A DNA stretch of 64,000 nt from Aliirhizobium wenxiniae (lineage in GTDB: Bacteria; Pseudomonadota; Alphaproteobacteria; Rhizobiales; Rhizobiaceae). Location of the stretch: NCBI RefSeq assembly GCF_014201355.1, contig NZ_JACHEG010000006.1:49905-113904 (forward strand). Direction: 5' to 3'. Made by a program: the position numbers and the translations under genes. Under the pieces are notes generated by a model. The model was not told the DNA's origin. It saw only the letters and a list, made by a program, of their open reading frames with translations, and did no database searches. The first letter of the stretch is position 1; the number at the start of each line of letters is the position of its first letter. Of the stretch, positions 16,300 through 26,138 are shown in pieces.

Positions 16300-16337
16300 A
16301 GACCTTGATATGATTGCGCGACGCGCAACTTGAAATG

Positions 16338-16386
16338 GGATGCGGCCGGTTCTCGAAGCTGTGCCGCATCCATTCCCTTTTCTTTT
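16338..16386 (+). terminator. Partial terminator/attenuator between binding protein and permeases
   Basis: GGATGCGGC (16338-16346) pairs with GCCGCATCC (16363-16371) across a 16-base loop, and a T-rich run (ATTCCCTTTTCTTTTTC) follows. Located between the binding-protein stop and the first permease, where partial termination or 3-prime-end protection is common in ABC operons. Confidence 0.65.
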
Positions 16387-16417
16387 TCATGATCGCTTCA
16401 GAGAAAGTTCCTGATCG

Positions 16418-17035
16418 TTGAAGTGGGCTCCCAGACATATTCCCGAGATCGCGCTTGCCGTCTGGCAGCATCTGGTCCTGTCGATCTCAGCGGTTCTGAT
16501 CGGCCTGGTCATCGCACTCGTCATCGGCATCTTCTGCGCGCGCCGCCAGAGGCTCTATGCCGTCGCATTGACCATCGCCAACGTCATTTTCGTCATCCCG
16601 AGCCTGGCGCTCTTCGCGCTGCTCATCCCGCTGGTCGGGCTTGGAATGAAGCCGGCGCTGATCGGCCTGTCGTCCTACTGTCTGCTGATCCTGCTGCGCA
16701 ACATCGTCACCGGTCTGCGTGGCGTTCCCGCAGACGTGCTCGATGCCGCAGACGGCATGGGTTACGGCCGCTGGCAGCGACTGTTCCGCATCGAACTGCC
16801 GCTTGCCGCACCGCTGATCCTTTCCGGCGCCCGTATCGCATTGGTGACGACGATCGGGATTGCCACGGTCGCGGCCTTCATCGATGGCGGCGGGCTCGGC
16901 ACGATCATCCTCATTGGCATCGACCAGGAATATCCGGAGAAAATCCTTGTCGGCGGCATTCTGACGGCGCTGCTGGCGATCTCCTTCGATCTCATCCTGA
17001 CCCGCGCCGAACGGCTGCTGGTCCGGTGGCAGTGA
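16418..17035 (+). CDS. ABC permease, OpuBB/OsmW type
   Basis: 205 residues from a TTG start (16418); no in-frame ATG gives the full N-terminal helix. About five to six membrane helices. The EAA loop reads DVLDAADGMGYGRWQRLFRIELPLAAP, quoted here in two parts: DVLDAADGMGYGRWQRL and FRIELPLAAP. It is typical of betaine importers, followed by GGGLGTIILIGI. It forms the channel together with the permease encoded 10 bases downstream. The weak start codon may keep it in balance with the other subunit. Confidence 0.85.
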   Translation: MKWAPRHIPEIALAVWQHLVLSISAVLIGLVIALVIGIFCARRQRLYAVALTIANVIFVIPSLALFALLIPLVGLGMKPALIGLSSYCLLILLRNIVTGLRGVPADVLDAADGMGYGRWQRLFRIELPLAAPLILSGARIALVTTIGIATVAAFIDGGGLGTIILIGIDQEYPEKILVGGILTALLAISFDLILTRAERLLVRWQ

Positions 17036-17045
17036 GGGGATCGTC

Positions 17046-17683
17046 ATGCTGAGCAATGCCGTTTCCTGGGTCGCCAACAATCCCGACGTGTTCATGCGGG
17101 CGCTCAGCCAGCATCTGGTCATGTCCGGCGTGTCGCTGGCGATCGCGCTCGCCATCGCGTTGCCGCTGTCGGTGGCGATCGTCAATTACGGGCGCTTCGC
17201 CTTCGGCGTGATCAACACTGTCAACGGGTTGCGCACCATTCCGAGCCTTGCGATCCTCGCCATCATGATGCCGCTGCTCGGCATCGGCCTGATGCCGTCG
17301 ATCGTGGCGCTGACGATACTTGCGCTGCCGCCGATCCTGCTCAACGCCTATGTGGGCCTGAGGGATGTCGATCCCGATGCCGTGGAGGCGGCAATCGGCA
17401 TGGGCATGAGCCGTAGCCAGGTATTGTGGAAGATCCGCATACCGCTCGCCGCCCCTGCGATGTTCGCCGGTGCGCGCACCGCAGCAGTGCAGGTCCTGGC
17501 CGGTGCGACGCTCGCGCCGTTCATCGGCGGCGGGGGGCTGGGAGATTTCATTGCCGGCGGGATCAGCATGATGGACATGTCGCGCCTGCTCGTCGGCGCC
17601 GTACCGATCGCCATCCTTGCTCTCGGCACCGAGTTCATTCTCGGCTTCACCGAGAAGAAGCTTTTTGCAGAAAGAACAGCCGC

Positions 17684-17687
<4 letters not shown>
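17046..17687 (+). CDS. ABC permease, OpuBD/OsmY type
   Basis: 213 residues, six predicted helices, second permease of the betaine-type importer. The EAA loop has DAVEAAIGMGMSRSQVLWKI and RIPLAAPAMFAGARTAA, then FIGGGGLGDFIAGGI. Both permeases share this pattern, as expected for a heterodimer. Its stop overlaps the ATG of the ATPase gene (ATGA), so synthesis is coupled. GGGGATCGTC upstream acts as ribosome site. Confidence 0.9.
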
Positions 17688-18616
<929 letters not shown>

Positions 18617-18629
18617 CCGGAGAAAGCCG

Positions 18630-19373
18630 ATGTCCCTTTCCTATCGTTCATCCGAAGTGCCGGCTGTGCTGATCGAGCCCACCCATCGCCGGATCCGCCT
18701 GAAAAATGGCGAGAGGGCGATTGCCGACACGACGGGCGCGATCGTGATCTACGAGAACGGCGGGCATCCGGTCTATTACCTGCCAAAGGGCGACTTCATT
18801 GCCGGCGTTCTGTCACCGGCGGCCAAGGGCGAGGCCTCGCCGCTTCTCGGCGAAAGGCATGTCTTCGATGTAGCCGGAGTCGGCGCATCCAAGGCATGGT
18901 CGTTCGACGGATCGACCATCGGACGCGACGAACTTGCCGGTTTCGTCACGGTGGAATGGTCGGCGGTGCGCTGGTTCGAGGAGGACGAGGAAATCTTCCG
19001 GCATGCCCGCAACGTCTACAAACGGATCGATACGATCACGAGTTCGCGACTGGTCGAGGTCTTTGTCGACGGCCAGCTTGTCGCGCGCAGCAACCGCGCC
19101 GTCTTTCTGTTCGAGACCGGGCTCATCCCCCGCTATTATTTTCCGGCCGAGGATATTCTCGCCGGCCGCCTGGTGGAGAGCGACCTCACGACCTATTGCC
19201 CCTACAAGGGAAACGCTTCCTATTTCCATTTCGAGCTGGACGGGCACCGGCATGACAACATCGTCTGGTATTATCCCGAGCCGGTCGACGAGAGCCTGAA
19301 AGTCGGGGGGCTGATCTCCTTCTACAACGAGAAGGTGGACGAGATCCGCGTCAGCGCAGAGGCTTCGACCTGA
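18630..19373 (+). CDS. DUF427 domain protein, two domains
   Basis: 247 residues, cytoplasmic, composed of two DUF427 units. The first is centred on GAIVIYENGGHPVYYLPKGD, the second on ARSNRAVFLFETGLIPRYYF followed by CPYKGNASYFH. DUF427 proteins are small mostly-beta proteins of unknown biochemical function, common in actinobacteria and rhizobia and often near oxidoreductases. CGGAGAAAG precedes the start. The stop codon overlaps the ATG of the LLM gene by one base, tying it to the same operon. Its place between a betaine importer and monooxygenases suggests a role in substrate handling; that is inference. Confidence 0.85.
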   Translation: MSLSYRSSEVPAVLIEPTHRRIRLKNGERAIADTTGAIVIYENGGHPVYYLPKGDFIAGVLSPAAKGEASPLLGERHVFDVAGVGASKAWSFDGSTIGRDELAGFVTVEWSAVRWFEEDEEIFRHARNVYKRIDTITSSRLVEVFVDGQLVARSNRAVFLFETGLIPRYYFPAEDILAGRLVESDLTTYCPYKGNASYFHFELDGHRHDNIVWYYPEPVDESLKVGGLISFYNEKVDEIRVSAEAST

Positions 19374-20425
19374 TGCTGCTCGGATATTCGCTGACGCCCT
19401 TTGGCCATGACCCGGACGCGTGGACAAAGCCGCGCGATCGCCGACGTCTCGGTTTCGATGCCTTGCTGGATCAGGTTGCGGCTGCCGAAGCGGCAGGTTT
19501 CGACTTCGTCCTGCTCGCCGACCGGCTGAGTATCCGTCCTGCCGATGATCTGTCGTCGGTGGCGGTTCCTTTCGAACCGACATTGCTTGCCTCGGCACTG
19601 GCGACGCGGGCAGATGGGATCGGCATTATCGCGGCTGCATCCGCGGCCCAGCACGAGCCCTACAACCTCGCCCGCCGCTTCGCCTCTCTGGATCTCGTGA
19701 GCAAAGGGCGCTCGGGCTGGCTGGTCCTTCTTGATGACGGCGATGCCGCTCGCGGAAACGAATATGTGGATGTCGTGACGGCGCTCTGGGACAGTTTCGA
19801 GGACGATGCGTTTCTCTACGACAAGGTGGAAGGCCGTTTCTTCGATCCGTCGAAAATGCATGTCGCACACCACAAGGGCGCGCATTTTTCCGTACGCGGA
19901 CCGCTCAACGTCAACCGCTCATCGCAGGGGCGGCCGGTCCTGACGCATTTGCTCGAAGAAGGCGACGAAGCTCTCGCAGCGCGAACGGGAGAATTGCTTC
20001 TTCTGCAGGCGGGCAAAGTCGAGGGGTTGGTCGCAATCGCGGCTCGCGCGATCAGGTCAATCGAGGCTGCCGGTCGCCGGAGAAGCGATGTCCGGCTTGT
20101 CGCCAATGTCGTTCCGGTCGTTGCGGGAAGCCCACAGGCCGCCGGGTACAAAGTGACGGCGCCGACGCTGGCGGGGGTACGGACCATCGGAACACCGGAG
20201 ATGATCGCGGATCGATTGCATGAACTGGCGACGGCTGCCGACCTGGACGGATTCACGATCCTGCCGCCAACGCTAGAGACGGGGGAGCGTTTCCTGGCAG
20301 ACGTCGTTCCCGAACTCGGCCGACGCGGCTTGATCGGTGGCAAGCGGCAGGTAACGCTGCGCGACCGGCTCGGCCTCGCGCGGCCGGTGCATCCGGCCAT
20401 ATCGGGCAAGGAGGTTTCGCGATGA
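19373..20425 (+). CDS. LLM-class flavin-dependent monooxygenase
   Basis: 350 residues, luciferase-like TIM barrel. Visible family features are the N-terminal strand (LLGYSLTPFGHDP), the NTA-monooxygenase-like EPYNLARRFASLDLVSKGRSGW segment (quoted as EPYNLARRFASLD and SKGRSGW), the DSFEDDAFLYDK insert and the C-terminal FTILPPTLETGERFLADVV. It is shorter than NtaA proteins (about 440), as in many LLM paralogues. It needs FMNH2 from a separate reductase; none is encoded nearby. It overlaps the next gene by ATGA. It would hydroxylate or cleave a C-N or C-S bond of the cluster's substrate (inference). Confidence 0.85.
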   Translation: MLLGYSLTPFGHDPDAWTKPRDRRRLGFDALLDQVAAAEAAGFDFVLLADRLSIRPADDLSSVAVPFEPTLLASALATRADGIGIIAAASAAQHEPYNLARRFASLDLVSKGRSGWLVLLDDGDAARGNEYVDVVTALWDSFEDDAFLYDKVEGRFFDPSKMHVAHHKGAHFSVRGPLNVNRSSQGRPVLTHLLEEGDEALAARTGELLLLQAGKVEGLVAIAARAIRSIEAAGRRRSDVRLVANVVPVVAGSPQAAGYKVTAPTLAGVRTIGTPEMIADRLHELATAADLDGFTILPPTLETGERFLADVVPELGRRGLIGGKRQVTLRDRLGLARPVHPAISGKEVSR

Positions 20426-21738
20426 GCGAGCGTCACATGAAGCTCGGCGCCTTCCTGATGGCGGGCGGCCACCATATCGCGGCGTGGCGCCATCCCGACG
20501 CGCATGCGCCGGCCGGCAGCGATATCGACCATTTCATCCACCTCGCGCGGGTCGCCGAACGCGGCAAGTTCGACATGATCTTCATCGAGGATGCGGCGGC
20601 CATTCGAGAGCGCAATCCGGATCTCGCGAGCCAGGCCGCCCGCTCGACGGCCTTCGAACCGCTCAGCCTGCTTGCGGCGATCGCCGTCAACACGTCCCAC
20701 GTCGGCCTCGTGGCGACCGCCTCGACCAGCTATACGGAACCCTACGGCCTTGCCCGCAGCTTTGCAGCGCTCGACCAGTTGAGTGGCGGACGCGCCGGCT
20801 GGAACCTGGTGACTTCCGCAAGTGAGCTGGAAGCGGAGAATTTTGCAGCAAGCGGGCTTCGTCCGCACTCGCAGCGCTACGAACGAGCCGAGGAATTCGC
20901 CGATGCGGCGCTGGCACTGTGGGACAGCGTGGAAGAAGATGCGTATTTTCCGGACGGTGGCGAGACCTTCGCCGATCGCTCGAAGCTGCACGCCGTCCAT
21001 CGGCACGGCAAACATTTCTCCGTCGATGGAATTCTTGAAAGCCAGCGTTCGCCTCAGGGCAGGCCGATCATGGTGCAGGCAGGCGCATCGGATGTGGGCA
21101 AGGATCTGGCGGCACGCACGGCCAATGTCGTGTTTGCCGCTTCGCAGACCAAGGCAGAAGCTCAGGCCTATTATGCCGATGTGAAATCGAGGCTCGGCAA
21201 ATACGGCCGCTCGCACGATGACCTCAAGGTCATGCCCGGCATTTCACCGATCGTCGGTGCGACCGAGGAAGAAGCGAAAGCGAAATACCGGGCGTTGCAG
21301 GAGCTCATACCGGATGCTGTCGGCGTGGCGCTGCTGGCAAGCTATCTCAGCATCCGGGATCTTTCCGCCTATCCGCTGGACGGTCCCCTGCCGGACATGC
21401 CGCCGACCAACCTGATCCAGAGCCGGCAGCAGTTGATCGTCGATCTTGGCAAACGCGAGGTTCTGTCGATCCGCGAGCTGGCACGGCATTTCGCCGGCGC
21501 GCGCGGCCATTGGCAGGTGGCCGGTACGCCTGCCCAGATCGCCGATGCCATGGAAGACCGTTTTCTCGACGGCGCTGCCGACGGATTCAACGTCATGGCG
21601 CCGCTGTTTCCCTCGGGGCTCGAGGATTTCGTCACGCTGGTCGTGCCGGAGCTGCAACGTCGCGGGCTCTTCCGAGAAGAATACGAGGGCCGGACGCTGC
21701 GAGCTAATCTCGGCGTCTCCCCGCCTGCAAAATCATGA
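20422..21738 (+). CDS. NtaA/SnaA/DszA-family flavin monooxygenase
   Basis: 438 residues, the usual length for this family of FMNH2-dependent enzymes that attack nitrilotriacetate, pristinamycin and dibenzothiophene sulfone. Motifs: MKLGAFLMAGGHHIAAWRHP at the start, FDMIFIEDAAA, SYTEPYGLARSFAALDQLS, SGGRAGWNLVTS, RYERAEEF and the terminal DGFNVMAPLFPSGLEDF. The start overlaps the previous stop. Together with the preceding LLM gene it gives two non-identical monooxygenases in one operon. Substrate cannot be told from sequence. Confidence 0.9.
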   Translation: MSERHMKLGAFLMAGGHHIAAWRHPDAHAPAGSDIDHFIHLARVAERGKFDMIFIEDAAAIRERNPDLASQAARSTAFEPLSLLAAIAVNTSHVGLVATASTSYTEPYGLARSFAALDQLSGGRAGWNLVTSASELEAENFAASGLRPHSQRYERAEEFADAALALWDSVEEDAYFPDGGETFADRSKLHAVHRHGKHFSVDGILESQRSPQGRPIMVQAGASDVGKDLAARTANVVFAASQTKAEAQAYYADVKSRLGKYGRSHDDLKVMPGISPIVGATEEEAKAKYRALQELIPDAVGVALLASYLSIRDLSAYPLDGPLPDMPPTNLIQSRQQLIVDLGKREVLSIRELARHFAGARGHWQVAGTPAQIADAMEDRFLDGAADGFNVMAPLFPSGLEDFVTLVVPELQRRGLFREEYEGRTLRANLGVSPPAKS

Positions 21739-21744
21739 AGCGAG

Positions 21745-22752
21745 ATGACAATGGACCCGATCTATATCGACTATCTCAACGCCTTCGACATCGACGCGCT
21801 CGATCTCAGCGATGACGAGATCCTGAAGGCGATCGAGACATCGCTCGGCGCCCAGGGCAAGGGCGAGACGGTGATCGAGCCGCGCGTGCACCTGGAGCCG
21901 GATGCGAGCTTTCATGGCCACTTCAACGTGCTGCGCGGCTATGTGGCGCCGCTGGGGCTCGCCGGCATCAAGGTCGTCGGCGACTATGTCGACAATTACA
22001 AGCTCGGTTATCCGTCGGAATTCGGCGTGCTTAACCTCTTCGATCCGCGCACCGGCGTGCCGAAGGCGATCCTCGACGCGACCGCGATCACCGACATGCG
22101 CACCGGCGCGGTGACGGCTATGGGCGCCAAGCATCTTGCGCGCAAGGGTTCGAAAGTGCTCGGTCATATCGGTGCCCGCGGCACGGCCTACTGGAACGTG
22201 CGGCTGCTCGACCACCTCTTCGACTTCGACGAGATCCGCGTCCATTCGCGCCGGCCGGAAAGCCGCGACGCCTTCGGCGCCAAGCTCGAAAAGGACCTCG
22301 GCAAGAAGATCACCGTCACCGACAACTGGCGCGATTGCGTGGCGGATTCCGATATCGTCGTCGAGGCATCGCGGCTTAACGCGCCGGAGCCGATGCTGAA
22401 GACTGAATGGATCAAGAAAGGCGCCTTCGTCGTGCCTTACGGGACGATGAGCGCGGTCGAACTGTCGCTAACCGACATCATGGACAAGCTGGTCGTGGAC
22501 GACTGGGGCCAGTGCAAGGGCGGCAAGCTCGGTTCGCTGCGGGCGCATGTGGAGGCCGGCAAGCTTTCCGAGCAGACGCTGCACGCGGAACTCGGCCAGA
22601 TCGTCGCCGGCCTGAAGCCCGGCCGCCAGAGCGACGACGAGACAATCCTTCTGTGGCATCGCGGCCTGTCGCTGAGCGACATCGCGCTCGGTTCGGCGCT
22701 GCTGGAAAAGGCGAAGGCCGCAAATATCGGACAGAGGCTGCGTTTCGCATGA
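21745..22752 (+). CDS. Ornithine cyclodeaminase/mu-crystallin family protein
   Basis: 335 residues. Rossmann part with VLGHIGARGTAYWNVRLL, where the usual GxGxQA is altered to GARGTA, then RVHSRRPES. Substrate-side residues are in GVLNLFDPRTGVPKAIL, TDMRTGAVTAMGAKHLAR and VPYGTMSAVEL. The family includes ornithine cyclodeaminase, alanine dehydrogenase and ketimine reductases, i.e. NAD(P)-linked amine/imine chemistry. A lysine typical of the ornithine enzymes is present in IKVVGDYVDN. It lies between the monooxygenases and the lyase and overlaps the latter by ATGA. It probably handles an imine or amino acid produced in the pathway. Confidence 0.85.
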   Translation: MTMDPIYIDYLNAFDIDALDLSDDEILKAIETSLGAQGKGETVIEPRVHLEPDASFHGHFNVLRGYVAPLGLAGIKVVGDYVDNYKLGYPSEFGVLNLFDPRTGVPKAILDATAITDMRTGAVTAMGAKHLARKGSKVLGHIGARGTAYWNVRLLDHLFDFDEIRVHSRRPESRDAFGAKLEKDLGKKITVTDNWRDCVADSDIVVEASRLNAPEPMLKTEWIKKGAFVVPYGTMSAVELSLTDIMDKLVVDDWGQCKGGKLGSLRAHVEAGKLSEQTLHAELGQIVAGLKPGRQSDDETILLWHRGLSLSDIALGSALLEKAKAANIGQRLRFA

Positions 22753-24221
22753 CAACGATCCGGTTGGCGGGTTCGGACGTCACGATCGCGGATATTACCG
22801 CCATCGCAAGAGGGCAGGCGCAGGTCATCGCTGGCGAGCGGGTGATTGCCCGGCTGGTGGAGGCGCGGCTCGTTCTCGAAAGCGTGGCCGCATCCGGCCA
22901 GCCGATCTACGGGATGAATACCGGCCTCGGCGCCAATCTGAAGATCGCGGTCACCGACGAATTCGCGGCGTTTCAGCTGCAGCTGATACGGGGCAGGGGA
23001 ATGGCGGTCGGCGAAGCGCTTCCGCGTGACGTGACCCGCGCAGTCATCGCCGCGCGGCTTGCAATGCTGGCCGTCGGCGGATCGGGCATATCGCTCGGCG
23101 TGTTCGAGGCACTGCTGGATCTACTCAATGCCGGCGTGCATCCCGTGATGCGCTCGGTGGGTTCCATCGGTGCCGGCGACCTCGTGCTTCTGTCGGCCGT
23201 TGCGCGGGTGCTGGTCGGCGAGGGGGACGCGGAATATCAGGGTGAGACCCTTCCTGCCGCCACCGGGCTCGCTCGCGCCGGGCTGACGCCGGCAAATCTT
23301 CAGCCGAAGGATGGGATTGCCCTTCTCAATGCCTCAGCCGTATCTGTGGGGGAGGGGGCTCTGACGCTGCATGACCTTCGCCGTCTTCTCGACCGGCAGA
23401 GGCAGGCGGCGGCGCTGAGCTTCGAGGCACTGGCCGGCAATCCGGCGATCCTCGCACCGGCGATCCAAGCGGCGCGGCCGGCCGCCGGGCAGGTCGGGGA
23501 AGCCCGGTTGATCGAGGAGGCATTGCGGGGCTCGTCGCTGTTCGACGGCGGAGCGTCGATCCAGGATCCGTTGAGCCTGCGCTGCGTGGCTCCGATCCAA
23601 GGCGCTCTTGCCGATGCGCTGGAACGGGCCGAACATGCGGTGGAGCTCGAGCTCAATTCCGCCGCCGATAATCCTCTGGTCATCGTCGACGAAGGCCGCG
23701 TGCTCTCGACCGGCAACTTCCACACGCCGGCGCTTTCGCTCGCCTTCGAGAACCTCGGCCTGGCGCTGGCACAGGCGGCTTCCGCCTCCGCCGCTCGCTT
23801 CATCCAGTTGACCGGTCCGGGTCGCAACGGGTTGCCTCGCTATCTTTCGCCGATCGGCGGTCCGTCTGCCGGCTTCGTGCCGATGCAGAAAACGGTAACA
23901 GCCCTGATGGCTTCGATCCGCCACAAGGCAAACCCGGTCATGCTGGATTTTCTTGCCGTCTCCGAAGGTGTCGAGGACCACGCGACCCAGTCGCTACTTA
24001 CTGTCCGCAAGCTCGGCGAGATGCTGACCTCCTGGCGGCTACTGATTGCATGCGAAATGGTGGCGGCAGCCCAGGCCGTCGATCTGCGGCAGGGTCATCG
24101 ATGCGGGGCCGGGAACCAGGCAACCTATGAGATGATCAGAAACAGGATGGCGGTGATCCAGGAGGATCGATCGCTTGGGGACGACGTATCAGCTCTCGCA
24201 GATTATTTGCTGGACGAATGA
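22749..24221 (+). CDS. Aromatic ammonia-lyase-fold enzyme lacking the MIO triad
   Basis: 490 residues of the HutH/PAL superfamily. Catalytic-loop Tyr is in IYGMNTGLG (Tyr54); other conserved parts are SLRCVAPIQGA, NSAADNPLV, GNFHTPALSL and EGVEDHATQS. The segment that normally reads GSVGASGDLAP and self-cyclises to the MIO cofactor is here GSIGAGDLVLL (138-148): one residue shorter, with no Ala-Ser-Gly. The usual NGTQ is also changed to NASA. It is therefore unlikely to work by the MIO mechanism. Ergothionase, a relative, eliminates trimethylamine by acid-base chemistry without needing amine activation. With a quaternary-amine importer in the same operon, a betaine lyase is a good hypothesis. 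Confidence 0.85.
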   Translation: MTTIRLAGSDVTIADITAIARGQAQVIAGERVIARLVEARLVLESVAASGQPIYGMNTGLGANLKIAVTDEFAAFQLQLIRGRGMAVGEALPRDVTRAVIAARLAMLAVGGSGISLGVFEALLDLLNAGVHPVMRSVGSIGAGDLVLLSAVARVLVGEGDAEYQGETLPAATGLARAGLTPANLQPKDGIALLNASAVSVGEGALTLHDLRRLLDRQRQAAALSFEALAGNPAILAPAIQAARPAAGQVGEARLIEEALRGSSLFDGGASIQDPLSLRCVAPIQGALADALERAEHAVELELNSAADNPLVIVDEGRVLSTGNFHTPALSLAFENLGLALAQAASASAARFIQLTGPGRNGLPRYLSPIGGPSAGFVPMQKTVTALMASIRHKANPVMLDFLAVSEGVEDHATQSLLTVRKLGEMLTSWRLLIACEMVAAAQAVDLRQGHRCGAGNQATYEMIRNRMAVIQEDRSLGDDVSALADYLLDE

Positions 24222-24312
24222 CAGCCACCTGAGATGATACACCTATGAGCATTGAATATGATGGCCTCTCGCGTTGTATATTCAGACTATCGCCAGGAGA
24301 AACGGAAGTCGA

Positions 24313-24936
24313 ATGAGTGAAGCCGAGCAGCTGTGGAATTGGCGTCAGACGATCGCCAACCTTTATCATGATGTGCGTTCCAACCCGGACGCCATCGTGG
24401 CGTGGCAGCTTTGGTGCAATACACGCGCCACGCTGTTTCGTACCCATCCTCAATCACCCATAGACCCAGGAGATCGCGAAACTTATGGAGGACCGGCGAC
24501 CTTTGCGTATGATCCGGCACTTCGTCTTACGACGAGGCTCGCTTCATTGAAACCCGAACGGTTGACCATCGCCACAGGCGCGGATGGAGAGGTGTCAATT
24601 CGAGCGTTCGCCCGCACTGAGGGGCTTGACGCGCGATTGGGAGGCGAACTTACACTCTACTGGATCGAGGGCTACGGAGGGGGCGTCTTCCTGCCCTTCA
24701 CCGATGCTACCTCGGGGACAGAAACTTACGGCGGCGGCCGATATCTTCTCGATACGATCAAAGGAGCGGATCTCGGGAATATCCGCCCGGACGGCTCGCT
24801 CTTGCTAGACTTCAACTTTGCTTATTTTCCGTCATGCGCTTATTCTTCACGCTATGTTTGCCCTTTGGCGCCTCCTCAAAACCGGTTGACCAGAGAGGTA
24901 AGAGCGGGCGAACGACATCACCCGAAACAATCGTAG
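24313..24936 (+). CDS. DUF1684 family protein
   Basis: 207 residues. The start at 24313 is chosen for the conserved beginning MSEAEQLWNWRQTIANLYHDV; a start 13 codons upstream has no such match. Family hallmarks are FNFAYFPSCAYSSRYVCPL and PPQNRLTREVRAGER at the C-terminus, and GGGRYLLDTIKGAD with DFNFAYFP before it. DUF1684 proteins are single-domain, probably cytoplasmic, of unknown function. About 90 bases separate it from the lyase gene, so it may be the last gene of the cluster or independent. It runs toward the convergent LLM gene at 25071. Confidence 0.8.
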   Translation: MSEAEQLWNWRQTIANLYHDVRSNPDAIVAWQLWCNTRATLFRTHPQSPIDPGDRETYGGPATFAYDPALRLTTRLASLKPERLTIATGADGEVSIRAFARTEGLDARLGGELTLYWIEGYGGGVFLPFTDATSGTETYGGGRYLLDTIKGADLGNIRPDGSLLLDFNFAYFPSCAYSSRYVCPLAPPQNRLTREVRAGERHHPKQS

Positions 24937-25070
24937 GCTCCATCGATTGCGGAGCTTGAACCGGAAAGTCGCGCCTTATAGTTCGGTCACATACGAGTCT
25001 GATGTGTAGGTCAACGGTTAGACATCGCTCAAGAACTCTGCGATCGACGCCCCCAGAGATGCGCTTCGGA

Positions 25071-26138
25071 TCAGATCATGAGCGGAAGCAACTGGCTGCC
25101 TTGCCTTTGGATCTCCGCCAGGTAGGGCGTGTCGGAGAGTACGAAATGGCTGATCCCAAGCGCCCGATATTTGCGTAGCGAGCGTGCGACATCCTCCGCC
25201 GAACCGACCAGCCATGTCGTGCCAGCGCCACCGCCGCCATATTTGCCAGGCGCGGTATAGAGATTGTCGTCCAAGACGTCGCCTTTCCCGGCCAGATCGA
25301 GCAGTCGCTGCTGGCCGACGGCCACCCCATGGCGGTGGTCCTGCCAGCTTCCTGCCGAACCCACCGCCATGTTTGCGACTTTCGCCTCGGCATCAGCCCA
25401 GGCTTGTTCTGTCGTGTCGCGAACAAGCGTGGTAATCCTCAGCCCGAATTCCAACGGTGCCAGGTCGCGATCGAGCGTCTTGCTCAATTGCTTCAAACGC
25501 TCGATACGCTCTCGAACGCCATCAAGCGGCTCGCCCCAGAAGAGCTGCACGTCGGCCTCGGTGGCGGCAACTTGCTCCGCTGCCGGCGAGGCTCCGCCGA
25601 AGTAGAGCTTGGGATGGCGACGATCGCCGATCGGTTCCAGCCGCGGCACGACCGTGGAGCCTTCGACCTCGAAATGCTCGCCGCGGAAGGTGACGTCTTC
25701 CTCCGTCCACAGCCGGCGGGTCAGCCGCATGAATTCCTTGGTGCGTGCGTAGCGTTGGGCCTGGTCGCCTTCCTTGTCGCCATAGGCCGCGAGCGCATCA
25801 GGTCCCGAAACGACGTTGACGCGCACGCGCCCACCGCTCAGGTGATCGAGCGTTGCGGCGGCGGACGCAAAATTCGCCGGCTTCCAGTAACCAGGCCGGA
25901 CCGCAATCAGCGGTTCGAATGTTTCGGTGCGCGCGACAAGCGCGGTGGCTAGCGTAAACGTGTCGGGCCGGCCCCAGCCCGTGCCCAGCAGGGCACCCTT
26001 CCAGCCATTGTCTTCCATGGCTTTTGCCTGGAGGGTCAGCGTATCCAGGCTGTTGTGGTTCGGATCGACCGCATCGCCCCGATGGCCGGACTTGACGTCA
26101 TTTGGGATGTACCAGAGAAATTCGGATTGGCTGATCAT
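25071..26138 (-). CDS. SsuD-like LLM monooxygenase (alkanesulfonate type)
   Basis: 355 residues. ATG 26138 overlaps the stop of the dehydrogenase gene (ATGA) and begins MISQSEFLWYIPNDVKSGHR. Family features are GWKGALLGTGWGRPD, FEPLIAVRPGYWKPANFA, LDHLSGGRVRVNVVSG, RYARTKEFMRL and the terminal FVLSDTPYLAEI, all close to the SsuD pattern of FMNH2-dependent sulfonate monooxygenases. It should release sulfite, or oxidise a related substrate, with FMNH2 from an unlinked reductase. It is in one operon with a 2-hydroxyacid dehydrogenase and a TauABC-type importer, so its substrate likely enters through that importer. Confidence 0.87.
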   Translation of the reverse strand: MISQSEFLWYIPNDVKSGHRGDAVDPNHNSLDTLTLQAKAMEDNGWKGALLGTGWGRPDTFTLATALVARTETFEPLIAVRPGYWKPANFASAAATLDHLSGGRVRVNVVSGPDALAAYGDKEGDQAQRYARTKEFMRLTRRLWTEEDVTFRGEHFEVEGSTVVPRLEPIGDRRHPKLYFGGASPAAEQVAATEADVQLFWGEPLDGVRERIERLKQLSKTLDRDLAPLEFGLRITTLVRDTTEQAWADAEAKVANMAVGSAGSWQDHRHGVAVGQQRLLDLAGKGDVLDDNLYTAPGKYGGGGAGTTWLVGSAEDVARSLRKYRALGISHFVLSDTPYLAEIQRQGSQLLPLMI

